64,000 nt of DNA from Pseudomonas fluorescens (GCF_004683905.1 NZ_CP038438.1:5766001-5830000), one strand, 5' to 3'. Positions 35,698-44,222 are shown, counted from the stretch's first letter. Notes: generated by a model not told the origin, from the sequence alone. Numbers and translations are program-made.

Positions 35698-36504
35698 TTA
35701 TTGCGCCCAACGCAATTGCGTAGGCAGTGGTGAAACAGGTTCCGGCTCCGGCGGCTCGCCGGGCAGGGACAGAACACGGTTGAGCACTTCGGTTTCCAGC
35801 GCCGCCAGTCGATGCGATCCGCGCACTCGCGGACGAGGCAACTCCACTTGCAGGTCGAGGCCGACTTCGCCGTCCTCGATCAGAATCACCCGGTCGGCAA
35901 TCGCCACCGCTTCGCTGACGTCGTGGGTCACCAGCAGCACGGTGAACCCATGCTTTTGCCAGAGTCGTTCGATCAGTTGCTGCATCTCGATGCGGGTCAG
36001 CGCATCCAGCGCACCCAGCGGCTCGTCGAGCAACAGCAGGCGCGGCTGGTGAATCAGCGCCCGGGCCAGCGCCACACGCTGCTTCTGCCCGCCGGACAAA
36101 GCGGCCGGCCACTCGTTGGCGCGATCGGCCAGACCCACCGCTTCCAGCGCCTCCAGAGCTTGCGAGCGCCAGTTGCCTTTAAGGCCGAGGCCGACGTTGT
36201 CGATGATCTTTTTCCATGGCAGCAGCCGTGCTTCCTGGAACATCAGCCGGGTGTCTTCCCGCGCATCGCTCAGCGGCGCGGCGCCGGCCAGCAGGTCGCC
36301 GCCAGTCGGGTGGTCGAGGCCGGCGAGCAAGCGCAGGAAGGTGCTCTTGCCGCACCCGCTGCGTCCGACCACGGCGACGAATTGCCCCGCCGGAATGTGC
36401 AGGTCGATGTCGCGCAGCACTTGCCGCGCACCAAAGGTTTTCTGCAGGTTGCGCACCACCAGCGGAATCCCGCGCAGCAGGCGTGGAGGTTGTTGAGCGG
36501 TCAT
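35698..36504 (-). CDS. ssuB: Aliphatic sulfonate ABC transporter ATP-binding protein
   Basis: SsuB energises sulfonate uptake. From ATG 36504 it has 268 residues and overlaps the ssuC stop by four bases (ATGA). Walker A is VVGRSGCGKSTFLRLL, the signature ALSGGQKQRVALARALI, Walker B LLLLDEPLGALD and the switch His VTHDVSEAV. The longer frame from 36552 would run into ssuC and is rejected. Confidence 0.95.
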   Translation of the reverse strand: MTAQQPPRLLRGIPLVVRNLQKTFGARQVLRDIDLHIPAGQFVAVVGRSGCGKSTFLRLLAGLDHPTGGDLLAGAAPLSDAREDTRLMFQEARLLPWKKIIDNVGLGLKGNWRSQALEALEAVGLADRANEWPAALSGGQKQRVALARALIHQPRLLLLDEPLGALDALTRIEMQQLIERLWQKHGFTVLLVTHDVSEAVAIADRVILIEDGEVGLDLQVELPRPRVRGSHRLAALETEVLNRVLSLPGEPPEPEPVSPLPTQLRWAQ

Positions 36505-37283
36505 GCCGCACCTCCCTTGGCAACCTGATAAGCCGGATGCCAGCGCAACCACACACGCTCAAGAGCACGGGCGGCGAGATCAGCAAGCTTGCCGAGTACC
36601 GCGTAAAGCAGGATCGCCAGCACCACCACGTCGGTCTGCAAAAACTCGCGGGCATTCATCGCCAGATAGCCGATGCCGGAGCTGGCGGAGATGGTTTCGG
36701 CAACGATCAGCGTCAGCCACATGAAGCCCAGCGCGAAGCGCACACCGACCAGAATCGAAGGCAGTGCGCCCGGCAGAATCACCTGCCAGAACAGGCTGAA
36801 ACCGCTCAAGCCATAACTGCGCGCCATTTCCACCAGCGCCGGATCGACGTTGCGGATGCCGTGATAGGTGTTGAGGTAAATCGGGAACAAGGTGCCCAGT
36901 GCCACCAGGAAAATCTTCGCCGACTCGTCGATGCCAAACCACAGGATCACCAGTGGAATCAGCGCCAGGTGCGGCACGTTGCGGATCATCTGTACCGAGC
37001 TGTCGAGCAGGCGCTCGCCCCACTTCGACAGGCCGGTGATGAAGCCCAGCACCAGGCCGATGCTGCCGCCGATGGTGAAACCGAGTGCCGCGCGCCAGCC
37101 GCTGATCGCCAGATGCGTCCAGATTTCGCCGCTGCGCACCAGACTGACACCGGCCTCGATCACTGCCACCGGTGCCGGCAGGATTCGCGTCGACAACCAA
37201 CCGGCCGACACCGACAACTGCCACACCGCCAGCAACAGCACCGGCAACGCCCAGGGCGCGAGGCTGTGGATAATTTTGTTCAT
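36501..37283 (-). CDS. ssuC: Aliphatic sulfonate ABC transporter permease
   Basis: The 260-residue inner-membrane protein has about six helices and the coupling loop VEMARSYGLSGFSLFWQVILPG. It is of the SsuC/TauC permease type. It starts eight bases after the ssuD stop and overlaps ssuB, in the conserved order ssuD-ssuC-ssuB. Confidence 0.95.
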   Translation of the reverse strand: MNKIIHSLAPWALPVLLLAVWQLSVSAGWLSTRILPAPVAVIEAGVSLVRSGEIWTHLAISGWRAALGFTIGGSIGLVLGFITGLSKWGERLLDSSVQMIRNVPHLALIPLVILWFGIDESAKIFLVALGTLFPIYLNTYHGIRNVDPALVEMARSYGLSGFSLFWQVILPGALPSILVGVRFALGFMWLTLIVAETISASSGIGYLAMNAREFLQTDVVVLAILLYAVLGKLADLAARALERVWLRWHPAYQVAKGGAA

Positions 37284-37291
37284 GGCGCGCC

Positions 37292-38440
37292 TCAGCTCTG
37301 CGACGCGGCTTTGGGAAGAATGTCGTTGGCTACCATCTCGCCGAACGGGCTGACATAACCGGCGCTTTTCGGCAGTTCCGGGCGCTCGATGTCGAGGTGC
37401 GGGAACAGCAGTTCAGCGACGCGGTACGATTCTTCGAGGTGTGGATAACCGGAGAAGATGAAGGTGTCGATACCCAGATCAGCGTATTCCTTCACGCGGG
37501 CGGCCACGGTTGGACCATCGCCGACCAGCGCGGTACCGGCACCGCCACGCACCAGGCCGACGCCGGCCCACAGATTCGGGCTGACTTCGAGGTTGTCGCG
37601 ACTGCCGCCGTGCAGCGCGGCCATGCGTTGTTGACCGACCGAGTCGAAGCGCGCCAGCGATGCTTGCGCACGTTTGATGGTGTCGTCGTCCAGATGCGAA
37701 ATCAGCCGGTCTGCCGCTTGCCAGGCTTCGGCGTTGGTTTCCCGCACGATCACATGCAAACGAATGCCGAAGCGCACGGTACGCCCGAGCTTGGCGGCTT
37801 TGGCGCGCACTTGCTCGATCTTCTCGGCCACTGCGGCTGGCGGCTCGCCCCAGGTCAGTACCATTTCGACCTGTTCGGCAGCCAGATCCTGCGCCGCTTC
37901 CGACGAGCCGCCGAAATACAGCGGCGGACGCGGTTGCTGGATCGGTGGATAAAGCAGCTTGGCGCCCTTCACGCTGATGTGTTCGCCGTCGTAATCGACG
38001 GTTTCGCCTTCCAGCACCCGACGCCAGATCCGGGTGAACTCCACCGAGGCCTGATAACGCTCTTCATGGTTGAGAAACAGACCATCACCGGCCAACTCTT
38101 CCGGATCGCCACCGGTCACCAGGTTGAACAGCGCACGGCCGCCGGACAGACGATCCAGGGTCGCTGCCTGCCGCGCCGCGACCGTCGGGGAAATGATCCC
38201 GGGGCGCAGGGCGACAAGGAACTTCAGACGCTGAGTCACCGGGATCAGCGACGCGGCCACCAGCCACGAGTCTTCGCAGGAGCGGCCGGTGGGAATCAGC
38301 ACGCCGCCAAAGCCCAGACGATCCGCCGCTTGCGCGACCTGTTGCAGATAACCGTGGTCAACGGCGCGGGCGCCTTCGGCGGTGCCAAGGTAATGGCCGT
38401 CGCCGTGGGTAGGCAGGAACCAGAAGATGTTGAGGCTCAT
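37292..38440 (-). CDS. ssuD: FMNH2-dependent alkanesulfonate monooxygenase
   Basis: SsuD releases sulfite from alkanesulfonates using FMNH2 from SsuE and O2, producing an aldehyde. The 382-residue protein has the luciferase-like TIM barrel: MSLNIFWFLPTHGDGHYLG, AVDHGYLQQVAQAADRLGFG, LRPGIISPTVAARQAATLDR and the Arg-rich loop ending SGYPHLEESYRVAE. All match the family closely. It lies 25 bases after ssuA. Confidence 0.96.
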   Translation of the reverse strand: MSLNIFWFLPTHGDGHYLGTAEGARAVDHGYLQQVAQAADRLGFGGVLIPTGRSCEDSWLVAASLIPVTQRLKFLVALRPGIISPTVAARQAATLDRLSGGRALFNLVTGGDPEELAGDGLFLNHEERYQASVEFTRIWRRVLEGETVDYDGEHISVKGAKLLYPPIQQPRPPLYFGGSSEAAQDLAAEQVEMVLTWGEPPAAVAEKIEQVRAKAAKLGRTVRFGIRLHVIVRETNAEAWQAADRLISHLDDDTIKRAQASLARFDSVGQQRMAALHGGSRDNLEVSPNLWAGVGLVRGGAGTALVGDGPTVAARVKEYADLGIDTFIFSGYPHLEESYRVAELLFPHLDIERPELPKSAGYVSPFGEMVANDILPKAASQS

Positions 38441-38465
38441 GGAGTGGTCTCCTTGGGGATTCGAT

Positions 38466-39446
38466 TTACTGGGCTTGGGTAACCGAGCTTTGGGCCACAG
38501 CGGCCGGTGGTGTCCAGATCACATCCTTGATGCTCAACGGCTTGGGAATCAGCTTGAGCTGGTAGAAGGTGTCGGCGATTTTCTGTTGCGCGGCGACCAC
38601 GTCCGGGGTCAGGAACAACGCACCGTAGCCCTGGCGTTTCACCGAGGTCAGGGTGATGTCCGCCGGCAGGCCGAGCAGCGGCGCGACCTGCTGGGTCACG
38701 TCTTCAGGGTTGGCTTTGGACCACTCGCCAACGGCGCGCACTTCTTCGACAAGGGTCTTGATCACCTCGGGATTTTTCTGCGCGTAGGGTTTGGTCGCGA
38801 GGTAGAACTGATGGTTGTCGACGATGCCTTTGCCGTCACGCAGGGTGTGCGCTTGCAGCTGTTTCTCGGCAGCGGCCTGGTACGGATCCCAGATTACCCA
38901 GGCATCGACGCTGCCACGCTCGAACGCGGCGCGAGCATCGGCCGGCGGCAGGAACACGGTCTGGATATCGGAGTATTTGAGACCGGCATCTTCCAATGCG
39001 CGAACCAGCAGGTAGTGCACGTTGGAGCCTTTGTTCAGGGCGACTTTCTTGCCCTTGAGATCCGCCACCGATTTGATTGGCGAGTCTTTCTGTACAAGGA
39101 TCGCTTCGCTGTTCGGCGCTGGCGGTTCGTAGGCGACGTAGAGCAGATCAGCGCCGGCAGCCTGAGCGAATACCGGAGGGGTTTCGCCGGTAACACCGAA
39201 GTCGATCGAGCCAACGTTCAGGCCTTCCAGCAGCTGCGGGCCGCCGGGGAATTCAGTCCATTGCACGTCCACGCCTTGGGCGGCCAGACGCTTTTCCAGA
39301 GTGCCTTTGGCCTTGAGCAGCACCAGCGTGCCGTACTTCTGATAACCGATCCGCAATGTCTCGGCTTGAGCTTGAGTGATGGCGCCGAAGGACACAGCCG
39401 CAGCAAACAGAGCGACCAGACCACGACGCAAAAATACAGTGCGCAT
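38466..39446 (-). CDS. ssuA: Aliphatic sulfonate-binding periplasmic protein
   Basis: The ATG at 39446 follows AAGGAG and gives 326 residues with a signal peptide (MRTVFLRRGLVALFAAAV... ending TQAQAE). The mature part is an NMT1/SsuA-type binding fold: RIGYQKYGTLVLLKAKGTLE, GVTGETPPVFAQAAGADLLY and the central KKVALNKGSNVHYLLVRALE. It captures alkanesulfonates for SsuBC. An upstream extension to 39539 reaches into the end of ssuE and is rejected. Confidence 0.95.
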   Translation of the reverse strand: MRTVFLRRGLVALFAAAVSFGAITQAQAETLRIGYQKYGTLVLLKAKGTLEKRLAAQGVDVQWTEFPGGPQLLEGLNVGSIDFGVTGETPPVFAQAAGADLLYVAYEPPAPNSEAILVQKDSPIKSVADLKGKKVALNKGSNVHYLLVRALEDAGLKYSDIQTVFLPPADARAAFERGSVDAWVIWDPYQAAAEKQLQAHTLRDGKGIVDNHQFYLATKPYAQKNPEVIKTLVEEVRAVGEWSKANPEDVTQQVAPLLGLPADITLTSVKRQGYGALFLTPDVVAAQQKIADTFYQLKLIPKPLSIKDVIWTPPAAVAQSSVTQAQ

Positions 39447-39535
39447 AGCGCTCTCCTTTTTGCTGTTGGGTTTTGGCTGCACCTGCTTGGCCGTTAGCGG
39501 CTGAGTAAGGTGAGTGGAGCAAATTCGGATAAGGC

Positions 39536-40129
39536 TCAAATGCTCCAGCGAGCACTCAATAAACGTTCATTCAACAGGCCCGGCTCCAGCGGTTTCGGCC
39601 GGCGAGCCATGGCACTGACAAACTGATCCAGCGCTTCATGCAGACGCTGTTCCAGCGCTGGCGCCAGTTGCGCCTGGGCGCTGCCTTCGCCATAAGCGAT
39701 CTGGCTGTCCTCGGCGAAAATGCCCTGGAGCATTTCCTGGGCTTTCAACGCCGACAGCACGGGCTTGAGCGCGTAATCGACCACCAGCATGTGGGCGATG
39801 CTGCCGCCGGTGGCCATCGGCAGAACAATCTTGTGGTTCAAGGCGCGTTCGGGCAGCAGATCGAGTACGGTCTTCAGCGCCCCGGAAAACGACGCCTTGT
39901 ACACCGGCGTGGCGATCAGCAGACCGTCAGCGTTTTCAATCTGCGCCAGCAGGTCGAGCACCTTCGGGCTGTCGAAGCGGGCGTGGAGCAAATCTTCGGC
40001 CGGGAAGTCCCGCACCTGATAACTCACCACTTCCACCCCTTGCGCCTGCAACCAGCGTTGCGAGCGCTCAAGCAACACTCCTGAGCGGGAGCGCTGGCTA
40101 GGACTGCCACCGAGTGAGACGACCAGCAT
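39536..40129 (-). CDS. ssuE: NAD(P)H-dependent FMN reductase of the sulfonate operon
   Basis: This 197-residue flavodoxin-like reductase supplies FMNH2 to SsuD. The start MLVVSLGGSPSQRSRSGVLL holds the flavin phosphate loop, and GLLIATPVYKASFSGALKTV is the conserved isoalloxazine-binding stretch. It is the first gene of ssuEADCBF. Its upstream region contains an AT-rich 8+6+8 palindrome and the shared sulfur-block motif described at 40226. Confidence 0.95.
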   Translation of the reverse strand: MLVVSLGGSPSQRSRSGVLLERSQRWLQAQGVEVVSYQVRDFPAEDLLHARFDSPKVLDLLAQIENADGLLIATPVYKASFSGALKTVLDLLPERALNHKIVLPMATGGSIAHMLVVDYALKPVLSALKAQEMLQGIFAEDSQIAYGEGSAQAQLAPALEQRLHEALDQFVSAMARRPKPLEPGLLNERLLSARWSI

Positions 40130-40202
40130 TGAGACAATTCCTTAAGCGTTACAGGCGATTCGCGGGTTGCGATCTCGCTTCGATGGGAGTGACCTTACCA
40201 GC

Positions 40203-40224
40203 TGATTTATATATCCATAAATCA
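40203..40224. promoter_or_regulatory. Palindrome in the ssu promoter region
   Basis: TGATTTAT and ATAAATCA are perfect inverted copies around a 6-base spacer, 74 bases upstream of the ssuE start in an AT-rich island. Size and spacing suit a dimeric regulator of the LysR type (CysB or a relative), which is inference. Confidence 0.55.
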
Positions 40225-40225
40225 T

Positions 40226-40236
40226 ATTTATTCATT
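40226..40236 (+). promoter_or_regulatory. Shared sulfur-block motif, ssu copy (ATTTATTCATT)
   Basis: The same 11 bases occur at 42929 between oprD-type porin and tauA, and the related ATTTATTCTTTTTCAT lies upstream of lsfA. See the finding on a shared regulon. Confidence 0.45.
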
Positions 40237-40279
40237 TGGTTATGCGTTTAAGAGATATGCGATTTGCTTTGTTCCGGGC

Positions 40280-40308
40280 AAAAAAAACAGGCCGTGAAAA
40301 CGGCCTGA
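40280..40308 (-). terminator. Terminator downstream of lsfA
   Basis: CAGGCCGT and ACGGCCTG form a stem around AAAA-type loop bases; on the minus strand it is followed by TTTTTTT. It lies beyond the REP pair, about 147 bases after the lsfA stop. Confidence 0.82.
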
Positions 40309-40352
40309 AATCCCCTGCTTTGTGGTTCTGGATTTTGTGTCGGCTTGGCCGA

Positions 40353-40425
40353 CGCCTTCGCGAGCAAGCCCGCTCCCACAGGGGAACGCATTCCAAATGT
40401 GGGAGCGGGCTTGCTCGCGAAGGCG
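40353..40425. repeat. REP pair, type A
   Basis: Standard inverted pair between the lsfA stop and its terminator, so it is part of the lsfA mRNA 3' end. Confidence 0.9.
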
Positions 40426-40454
40426 GCGGTAGCTACAGCCCAAATTTCACTGAT

Positions 40455-41093
40455 TCACTTGTTCGGCTGCGGCGTCAGGCGCAGGTATGGTTTCACCGCG
40501 CGATAGCCTTTGGGGAAGCGCCGCTTGATCTCTTCCTCGTCCTTGAGCGACGGCACGATCACCACCTCCTCACCGTCCTGCCAGTTGGCCGGAGTCGCCA
40601 CCTTGTAGTTGTCGGTGAGCTGCAGCGAATCGATCACCCGCAGGATCTCGTGGAAGTTGCGCCCGGTGCTCGCCGGGTAGGTGATGGTCAGGCGGATCTT
40701 CTTGTTCGGATCGATCACGAACAGCGAACGCACGGTCAGCGTGTCGTTGGCGTTCGGGTGGATGAGGTCGTAAAGGTCGGAAACCTTGCGGTCGGCATCG
40801 GCCAGGATCGGGAAGTTGACGATCGTGTTCTGGGTTTCGTTGATGTCTTCGATCCACTTGTGGTGCGAGTCCACTGGGTCGACCGACAGCGCGATGGCTT
40901 TGACGCCGCGCTTGGCGAACTCATCCTTGAGCTTGGCGGTGAAGCCCAGCTCGGTGGTGCATACCGGGGTGAAGTCGGCCGGGTGGGAGAACAGCACGCC
41001 CCAGCTATCGCCCAGCCACTCGTGGAAACGAATCTTGCCGGCGCTGGAATCCTGTTCGAAGTCGGGGGCGATGTCGCCGAGTCTGAGGCTCAT
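40455..41093 (-). CDS. lsfA: 1-Cys peroxiredoxin
   Basis: LsfA reduces peroxides through one catalytic cysteine, Cys45 in HPADFTPVCTTELGFTAKL; no resolving cysteine is apparent in the 1-Cys Prx6-type C-terminal domain. The length of 212 residues is normal. In pseudomonads lsfA is induced by sulfate limitation and also counters oxidative stress, which fits its place beside ssu. An AT-rich motif related to those of ssu and tauA begins 57 bases upstream of the start. Confidence 0.95.
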   Translation of the reverse strand: MSLRLGDIAPDFEQDSSAGKIRFHEWLGDSWGVLFSHPADFTPVCTTELGFTAKLKDEFAKRGVKAIALSVDPVDSHHKWIEDINETQNTIVNFPILADADRKVSDLYDLIHPNANDTLTVRSLFVIDPNKKIRLTITYPASTGRNFHEILRVIDSLQLTDNYKVATPANWQDGEEVVIVPSLKDEEEIKRRFPKGYRAVKPYLRLTPQPNK

Positions 41094-41149
41094 GGTGCTG
41101 CTCCTGATGAGTTGTTGGAGAACTCAACTGTAGCTCGTGATTCGCCATC

Positions 41150-41165
41150 ATGAAAAAGAATAAAT
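41150..41165 (-). promoter_or_regulatory. Shared sulfur-block motif, lsfA copy (ATTTATTCTTTTTCAT on minus strand)
   Basis: It lies 57-72 bases upstream of lsfA. The ATTTATTC half matches the ssu and tauA copies and the ATTCTTTTTCAT half matches the oprD-tauA region. Confidence 0.45.
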
Positions 41166-41285
41166 AACTAGATATTTAGCACTTAAAGGAATATTAAACA
41201 TCGTTCACTGGACGCTCGCCCGCATCGCGACGAACATCGCCCTCAAGGTTCGAGAAGGCCTTGAGTAGCTGCAAAAGAGGGGAAT

Positions 41286-41322
41286 TTCGGGCCAGGCTTA
41301 CGGGGGTGAGCCCTGACCCGAA
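41286..41322 (+). other. Imperfect hairpin, possible part of a small RNA
   Basis: TTCGGG...CCCGAA close an imperfect stem (CAGGCT against AGCCCTG with a bulge), just six bases before a strong terminator oriented on the plus strand. No plus-strand gene precedes it. Confidence 0.35.
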
Positions 41323-41327
41323 AATGC

Positions 41328-41367
41328 AAAAGCCCCGTCCGGCGCGATGCCGGACGGGGCTTTTTTT
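41328..41367. terminator. Strong terminator hairpin downstream of the OprD-family porin
   Basis: GCCCCGTCCGGC and GCCGGACGGGGC form a 12-base perfect stem. The plus strand carries seven T residues after it and the minus strand TTTTGCATTTT, so it works in both directions but best for plus-strand transcripts. Confidence 0.9.
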
Positions 41368-41390
41368 ACATCAACAGCTTGAACGCGCTA

Positions 41391-42740
41391 TTACAGCAGC
41401 GGGATCGAGTAGCTGACGATCAGGCGGTTTTCGTCCTGGTCGCGTTGACCTGGGATGTCGTTGCGCCAGGTAGCGTTTTTCCACATGAAGCCCAGGTTCT
41501 TGGCCGGGCCTTCAGGAATAACGTAACCGATGGTCAGATCGCGTTCCCACTCGGAAGCACCGGTACCGTTCTCACGACGGTTGGAGCCAACGGTGTCGAT
41601 ATCATCGCCACGCAGGTAGACCAAACCGGCGGTCAAGCCAGGCAGGCCGACTTTGGCGAAGTCATACGAGTAGCGTGCTTGCCAGGTTTTCTCGCCGGCA
41701 CGACCGAACTTCTGGATCTGCATGTCGGTGATGGTGTAGTTCGACGAACCGTCGCCCTGGTTCAGCCAAGGGAAGTCGGAGCTGCCGTTGGAAACCTGGT
41801 AGCCGCCACCGAAGGTGTGGCCTTCAACGGTGTACAGGAACAGGCCGCTGTACAGATTGTTGTCGATCGGGCCTTTGCCGCTGACGTTGCCGACGTAGTT
41901 ACCGTTACCGAAGTAGGCTGCGGTGTTGCCATTGGCGCCGTCGTCGCTGCTGTGGAAGTAGCGGAAGTCAGACTTCAGCACGCCCGGGCCGATTGCCCAG
42001 TTGTGAACCAGACCCAGGAAGTGTTGCTTGTAGAAGTCTTCCAGGTTGCCGTAGTAGTACTGGGCAGTCAGGTCCTTGGTGATTTTGTAGTCACCACCGG
42101 CGTAGTAGAACTTGTTGCTGTTGGCAACGCGAGCGTTCGCACCACCAACGGACAGGTTCTCGTTGTTGCTGGAGTTACGACCTTTCACTGCTTCGATCTG
42201 ACCAGCGACCAGGGTCAGGTCCTTGATCTCGCCGGAAGTGATCTGGCCACCCTGCCAGGTTTGTGGCAGCAGACGACCGTCGTTTGTCACGATGACCGGG
42301 TTCTTCGGCTGCAGGGTACCCAGCTTCAGTTCGGTCTGGGAGATCTTGGCCTTGGCGGTCAGGCCCAGGCTCGAGAAGTTATCAACAGCTTCGCCGTTGG
42401 ACTTGCTCGGGAAAACAGTGCCACCGTAGGAAGTCGAGGTTGCACCGTTGGTGCCGCCGCCCGAATCCAGGCGCACGCCCAGCAGGCCGATGGCATCGAT
42501 ACCGAAGCCTACGGTGCCTTGGGTGTAACCGGAGATGAAACGCAGATCGAAGCCTTGGCCCCATTCTTCGTTCTTGTTCTGCGCGCCAGCCGCTTTGGTG
42601 CCGGAGTCACGGTTGTCAGTGTTGATGTAGAAGTTGCGCAAGCCCAGAGTGGCCTTGCTGTCTTCGATGAAACCGGCGGCGCCTGCCTGCTGCGCCATAA
42701 CCCCTACGGCCACAGCCAGGGCCAAGGTGGACTTGTTCAT
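41391..42740 (-). CDS. OprD-family outer-membrane porin
   Basis: The 449-residue precursor has a signal peptide (MNKSTLALAVAVGVMAQQAG...AGF) and the OprD start FIEDSKATLGLRNFYINTDN. Alternating amphipathic strands continue to the C-terminal LIVSYSIPLL, ending in hydrophobic residues as outer-membrane barrels do. OprD/OprE-type channels import basic amino acids, aromatic acids and other small anions. Lying between lsfA and tauA and sharing an upstream motif with ssu, it may carry a sulfur compound; that is inference. Confidence 0.9.
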   Translation of the reverse strand: MNKSTLALAVAVGVMAQQAGAAGFIEDSKATLGLRNFYINTDNRDSGTKAAGAQNKNEEWGQGFDLRFISGYTQGTVGFGIDAIGLLGVRLDSGGGTNGATSTSYGGTVFPSKSNGEAVDNFSSLGLTAKAKISQTELKLGTLQPKNPVIVTNDGRLLPQTWQGGQITSGEIKDLTLVAGQIEAVKGRNSSNNENLSVGGANARVANSNKFYYAGGDYKITKDLTAQYYYGNLEDFYKQHFLGLVHNWAIGPGVLKSDFRYFHSSDDGANGNTAAYFGNGNYVGNVSGKGPIDNNLYSGLFLYTVEGHTFGGGYQVSNGSSDFPWLNQGDGSSNYTITDMQIQKFGRAGEKTWQARYSYDFAKVGLPGLTAGLVYLRGDDIDTVGSNRRENGTGASEWERDLTIGYVIPEGPAKNLGFMWKNATWRNDIPGQRDQDENRLIVSYSIPLL

Positions 42741-42921
42741 GTAAAGCTCCTCTCGTTTCTAATTCTTGTGTTCCTGGCCCGGGGTCTGATGCCCTGGATC
42801 CTAAGATGCGCGATTAGCGCCAGACCGTGACTGACAAGTCAATCGTAACCTTGTGTGTCTACGACCAAGGTCTAATCGCAGTGATTTGGTCCGTGCAGAG
42901 TAAAGATTTCCTGATAAACCC

Positions 42922-42945
42922 AAAAAGAATTTATTCATTCTTTTT
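42922..42945. promoter_or_regulatory. Perfect 9+6+9 palindrome between the porin gene and tauA
   Basis: AAAAAGAAT and ATTCTTTTT are inverted around TTATTC. It contains the shared ATTTATTCATT (42929-42939). It is 182 bases from the porin start and 160 bases from the tauA start, within a 364-base intergenic region that is otherwise featureless and AT-rich. Confidence 0.6.
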
Positions 42946-43104
42946 CATATCATTCGGGAATATGGCCACTATCTAGCCATCTTCGCCCGGATACAACGTA
43001 TCGGCGACTAAGCTCATTCCTAAATGGTATTTGTTAGCCTTTTTTTATATCGATTAGCTTTGGCGCAACCCCAATTCGTCAAACCCTATCGAAAAGGCGA
43101 CGCC

Positions 43105-44100
43105 ATGATGGCTAAACGCGCACTATCTAGTCAATTTGTTACAGTTTGTGTGTCGACGCTGATTTGTTTTTCCGCGCAGGCTGCCAACCTCACCATCGGT
43201 TATCAAACCGGGATCGACCCCAGCAAAGTCCCCCAGGCCGACGGCACTTACGAAACAACCATCGGCCAGAAGATCGACTGGCGACGCTTCAATAGTGGCC
43301 CGGAAGTTGTGACAGCCATTGCCTCCGGCGATGTGCAGATCGGCAACCTCGGCTCCAGCCCGTTGGCAGCGGCCGCTTCACGCAATCTGCCGATCGTCGC
43401 CTTCATTGTTTCAGCGCAGATCAATGCCGCCGAGGCCTTGGTGGTGCGTAATGGCAGCGGCATCAATAGCCCGCAGGATCTGGTCGGCAAGACCATCGCC
43501 ACGCCCTTCGTTTCCACGTCCCATTACAGCCTGCTCGGCGCACTCAAGCACTGGGGCCTGGACACCTCGAAAGTCAAAGTGGTGAACCTGCAACCGGCGG
43601 AAATCGCCGCAGCCTGGAAGCGTGGGGATATCGATGGCGCATTTGTCTGGTCACCTGCACTGGGCGAAATCCGCAAGACCGGCAAGACCCTGACCGATGC
43701 TGCACAAGTCGGCCAATGGGGCGCCCCGACGTTCGAAGTCTGGGTCGCGCGCAAGGACTACGCCGAGAAACATCCTGAGGTGGTAGCCAAATTTGCCAAA
43801 GTCACTTTAGACGCGTTTGCCGATTACGCCAGCCATAAAGACAGCTGGACGGCCGACTCGGCGCCGGTACAGAAAATCGCCAAATTGACCGGTGCCAACG
43901 CCGCCGACGTGCCGGAATTGCTCGCCGGTTCCGCGTTCCCTGATGCCAAGGCGCAGCAATCAACTGCACTGCTGGAAGGCGGTACGGCGAAGGCGATTGG
44001 TGAGACGGCGAAGTTTTTGAAGGAACAAGGCAAGGTCGAGACGGTGCTGCCGGACTACTCGCCGTACGTCAGTGCGAAGTTTGCAACCGAAAACAATTGA
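43105..44100 (+). CDS. tauA: Taurine-type ABC transporter substrate-binding protein, solitary
   Basis: From ATG 43105 (GAAAAGGCGA upstream) the protein has 331 residues with a signal peptide ending SAQAAN. The mature sequence is TauA-like: LTIGYQTGIDPSKVPQADG, FNSGPEVVTAIASGDVQIGN, LGSSPLAAAASRNLPI and GKTIATPFVSTSHYSLLGAL. It would capture taurine or a related sulfonate in the periplasm. No tauB, tauC or tauD follows; a type B repeat and argA come next. The permease and ATPase must be elsewhere, or SsuBC serve. Confidence 0.88.
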   Translation: MMAKRALSSQFVTVCVSTLICFSAQAANLTIGYQTGIDPSKVPQADGTYETTIGQKIDWRRFNSGPEVVTAIASGDVQIGNLGSSPLAAAASRNLPIVAFIVSAQINAAEALVVRNGSGINSPQDLVGKTIATPFVSTSHYSLLGALKHWGLDTSKVKVVNLQPAEIAAAWKRGDIDGAFVWSPALGEIRKTGKTLTDAAQVGQWGAPTFEVWVARKDYAEKHPEVVAKFAKVTLDAFADYASHKDSWTADSAPVQKIAKLTGANAADVPELLAGSAFPDAKAQQSTALLEGGTAKAIGETAKFLKEQGKVETVLPDYSPYVSAKFATENN

Positions 44101-44104
44101 ATAG

Positions 44105-44204
44105 GTGGTGAGGGGATTCATCCCCAATGGACTGCGCAGCAGTCCCCTGCTTTTGGTGAAGCGGGGCCGCTGCGCGGCCCATCGGGGATGAATCCCCTCA
44201 CCAC
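44105..44204. repeat. Inverted repeat, type B
   Basis: Outer arms GTGGTGAGGGGATTCATCCC and its complement with small changes, enclosing GC-rich inner palindromes. It lies between convergent tauA and argA. Confidence 0.88.
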
Positions 44205-44222
44205 AAGAATCCCTCGGTATCT

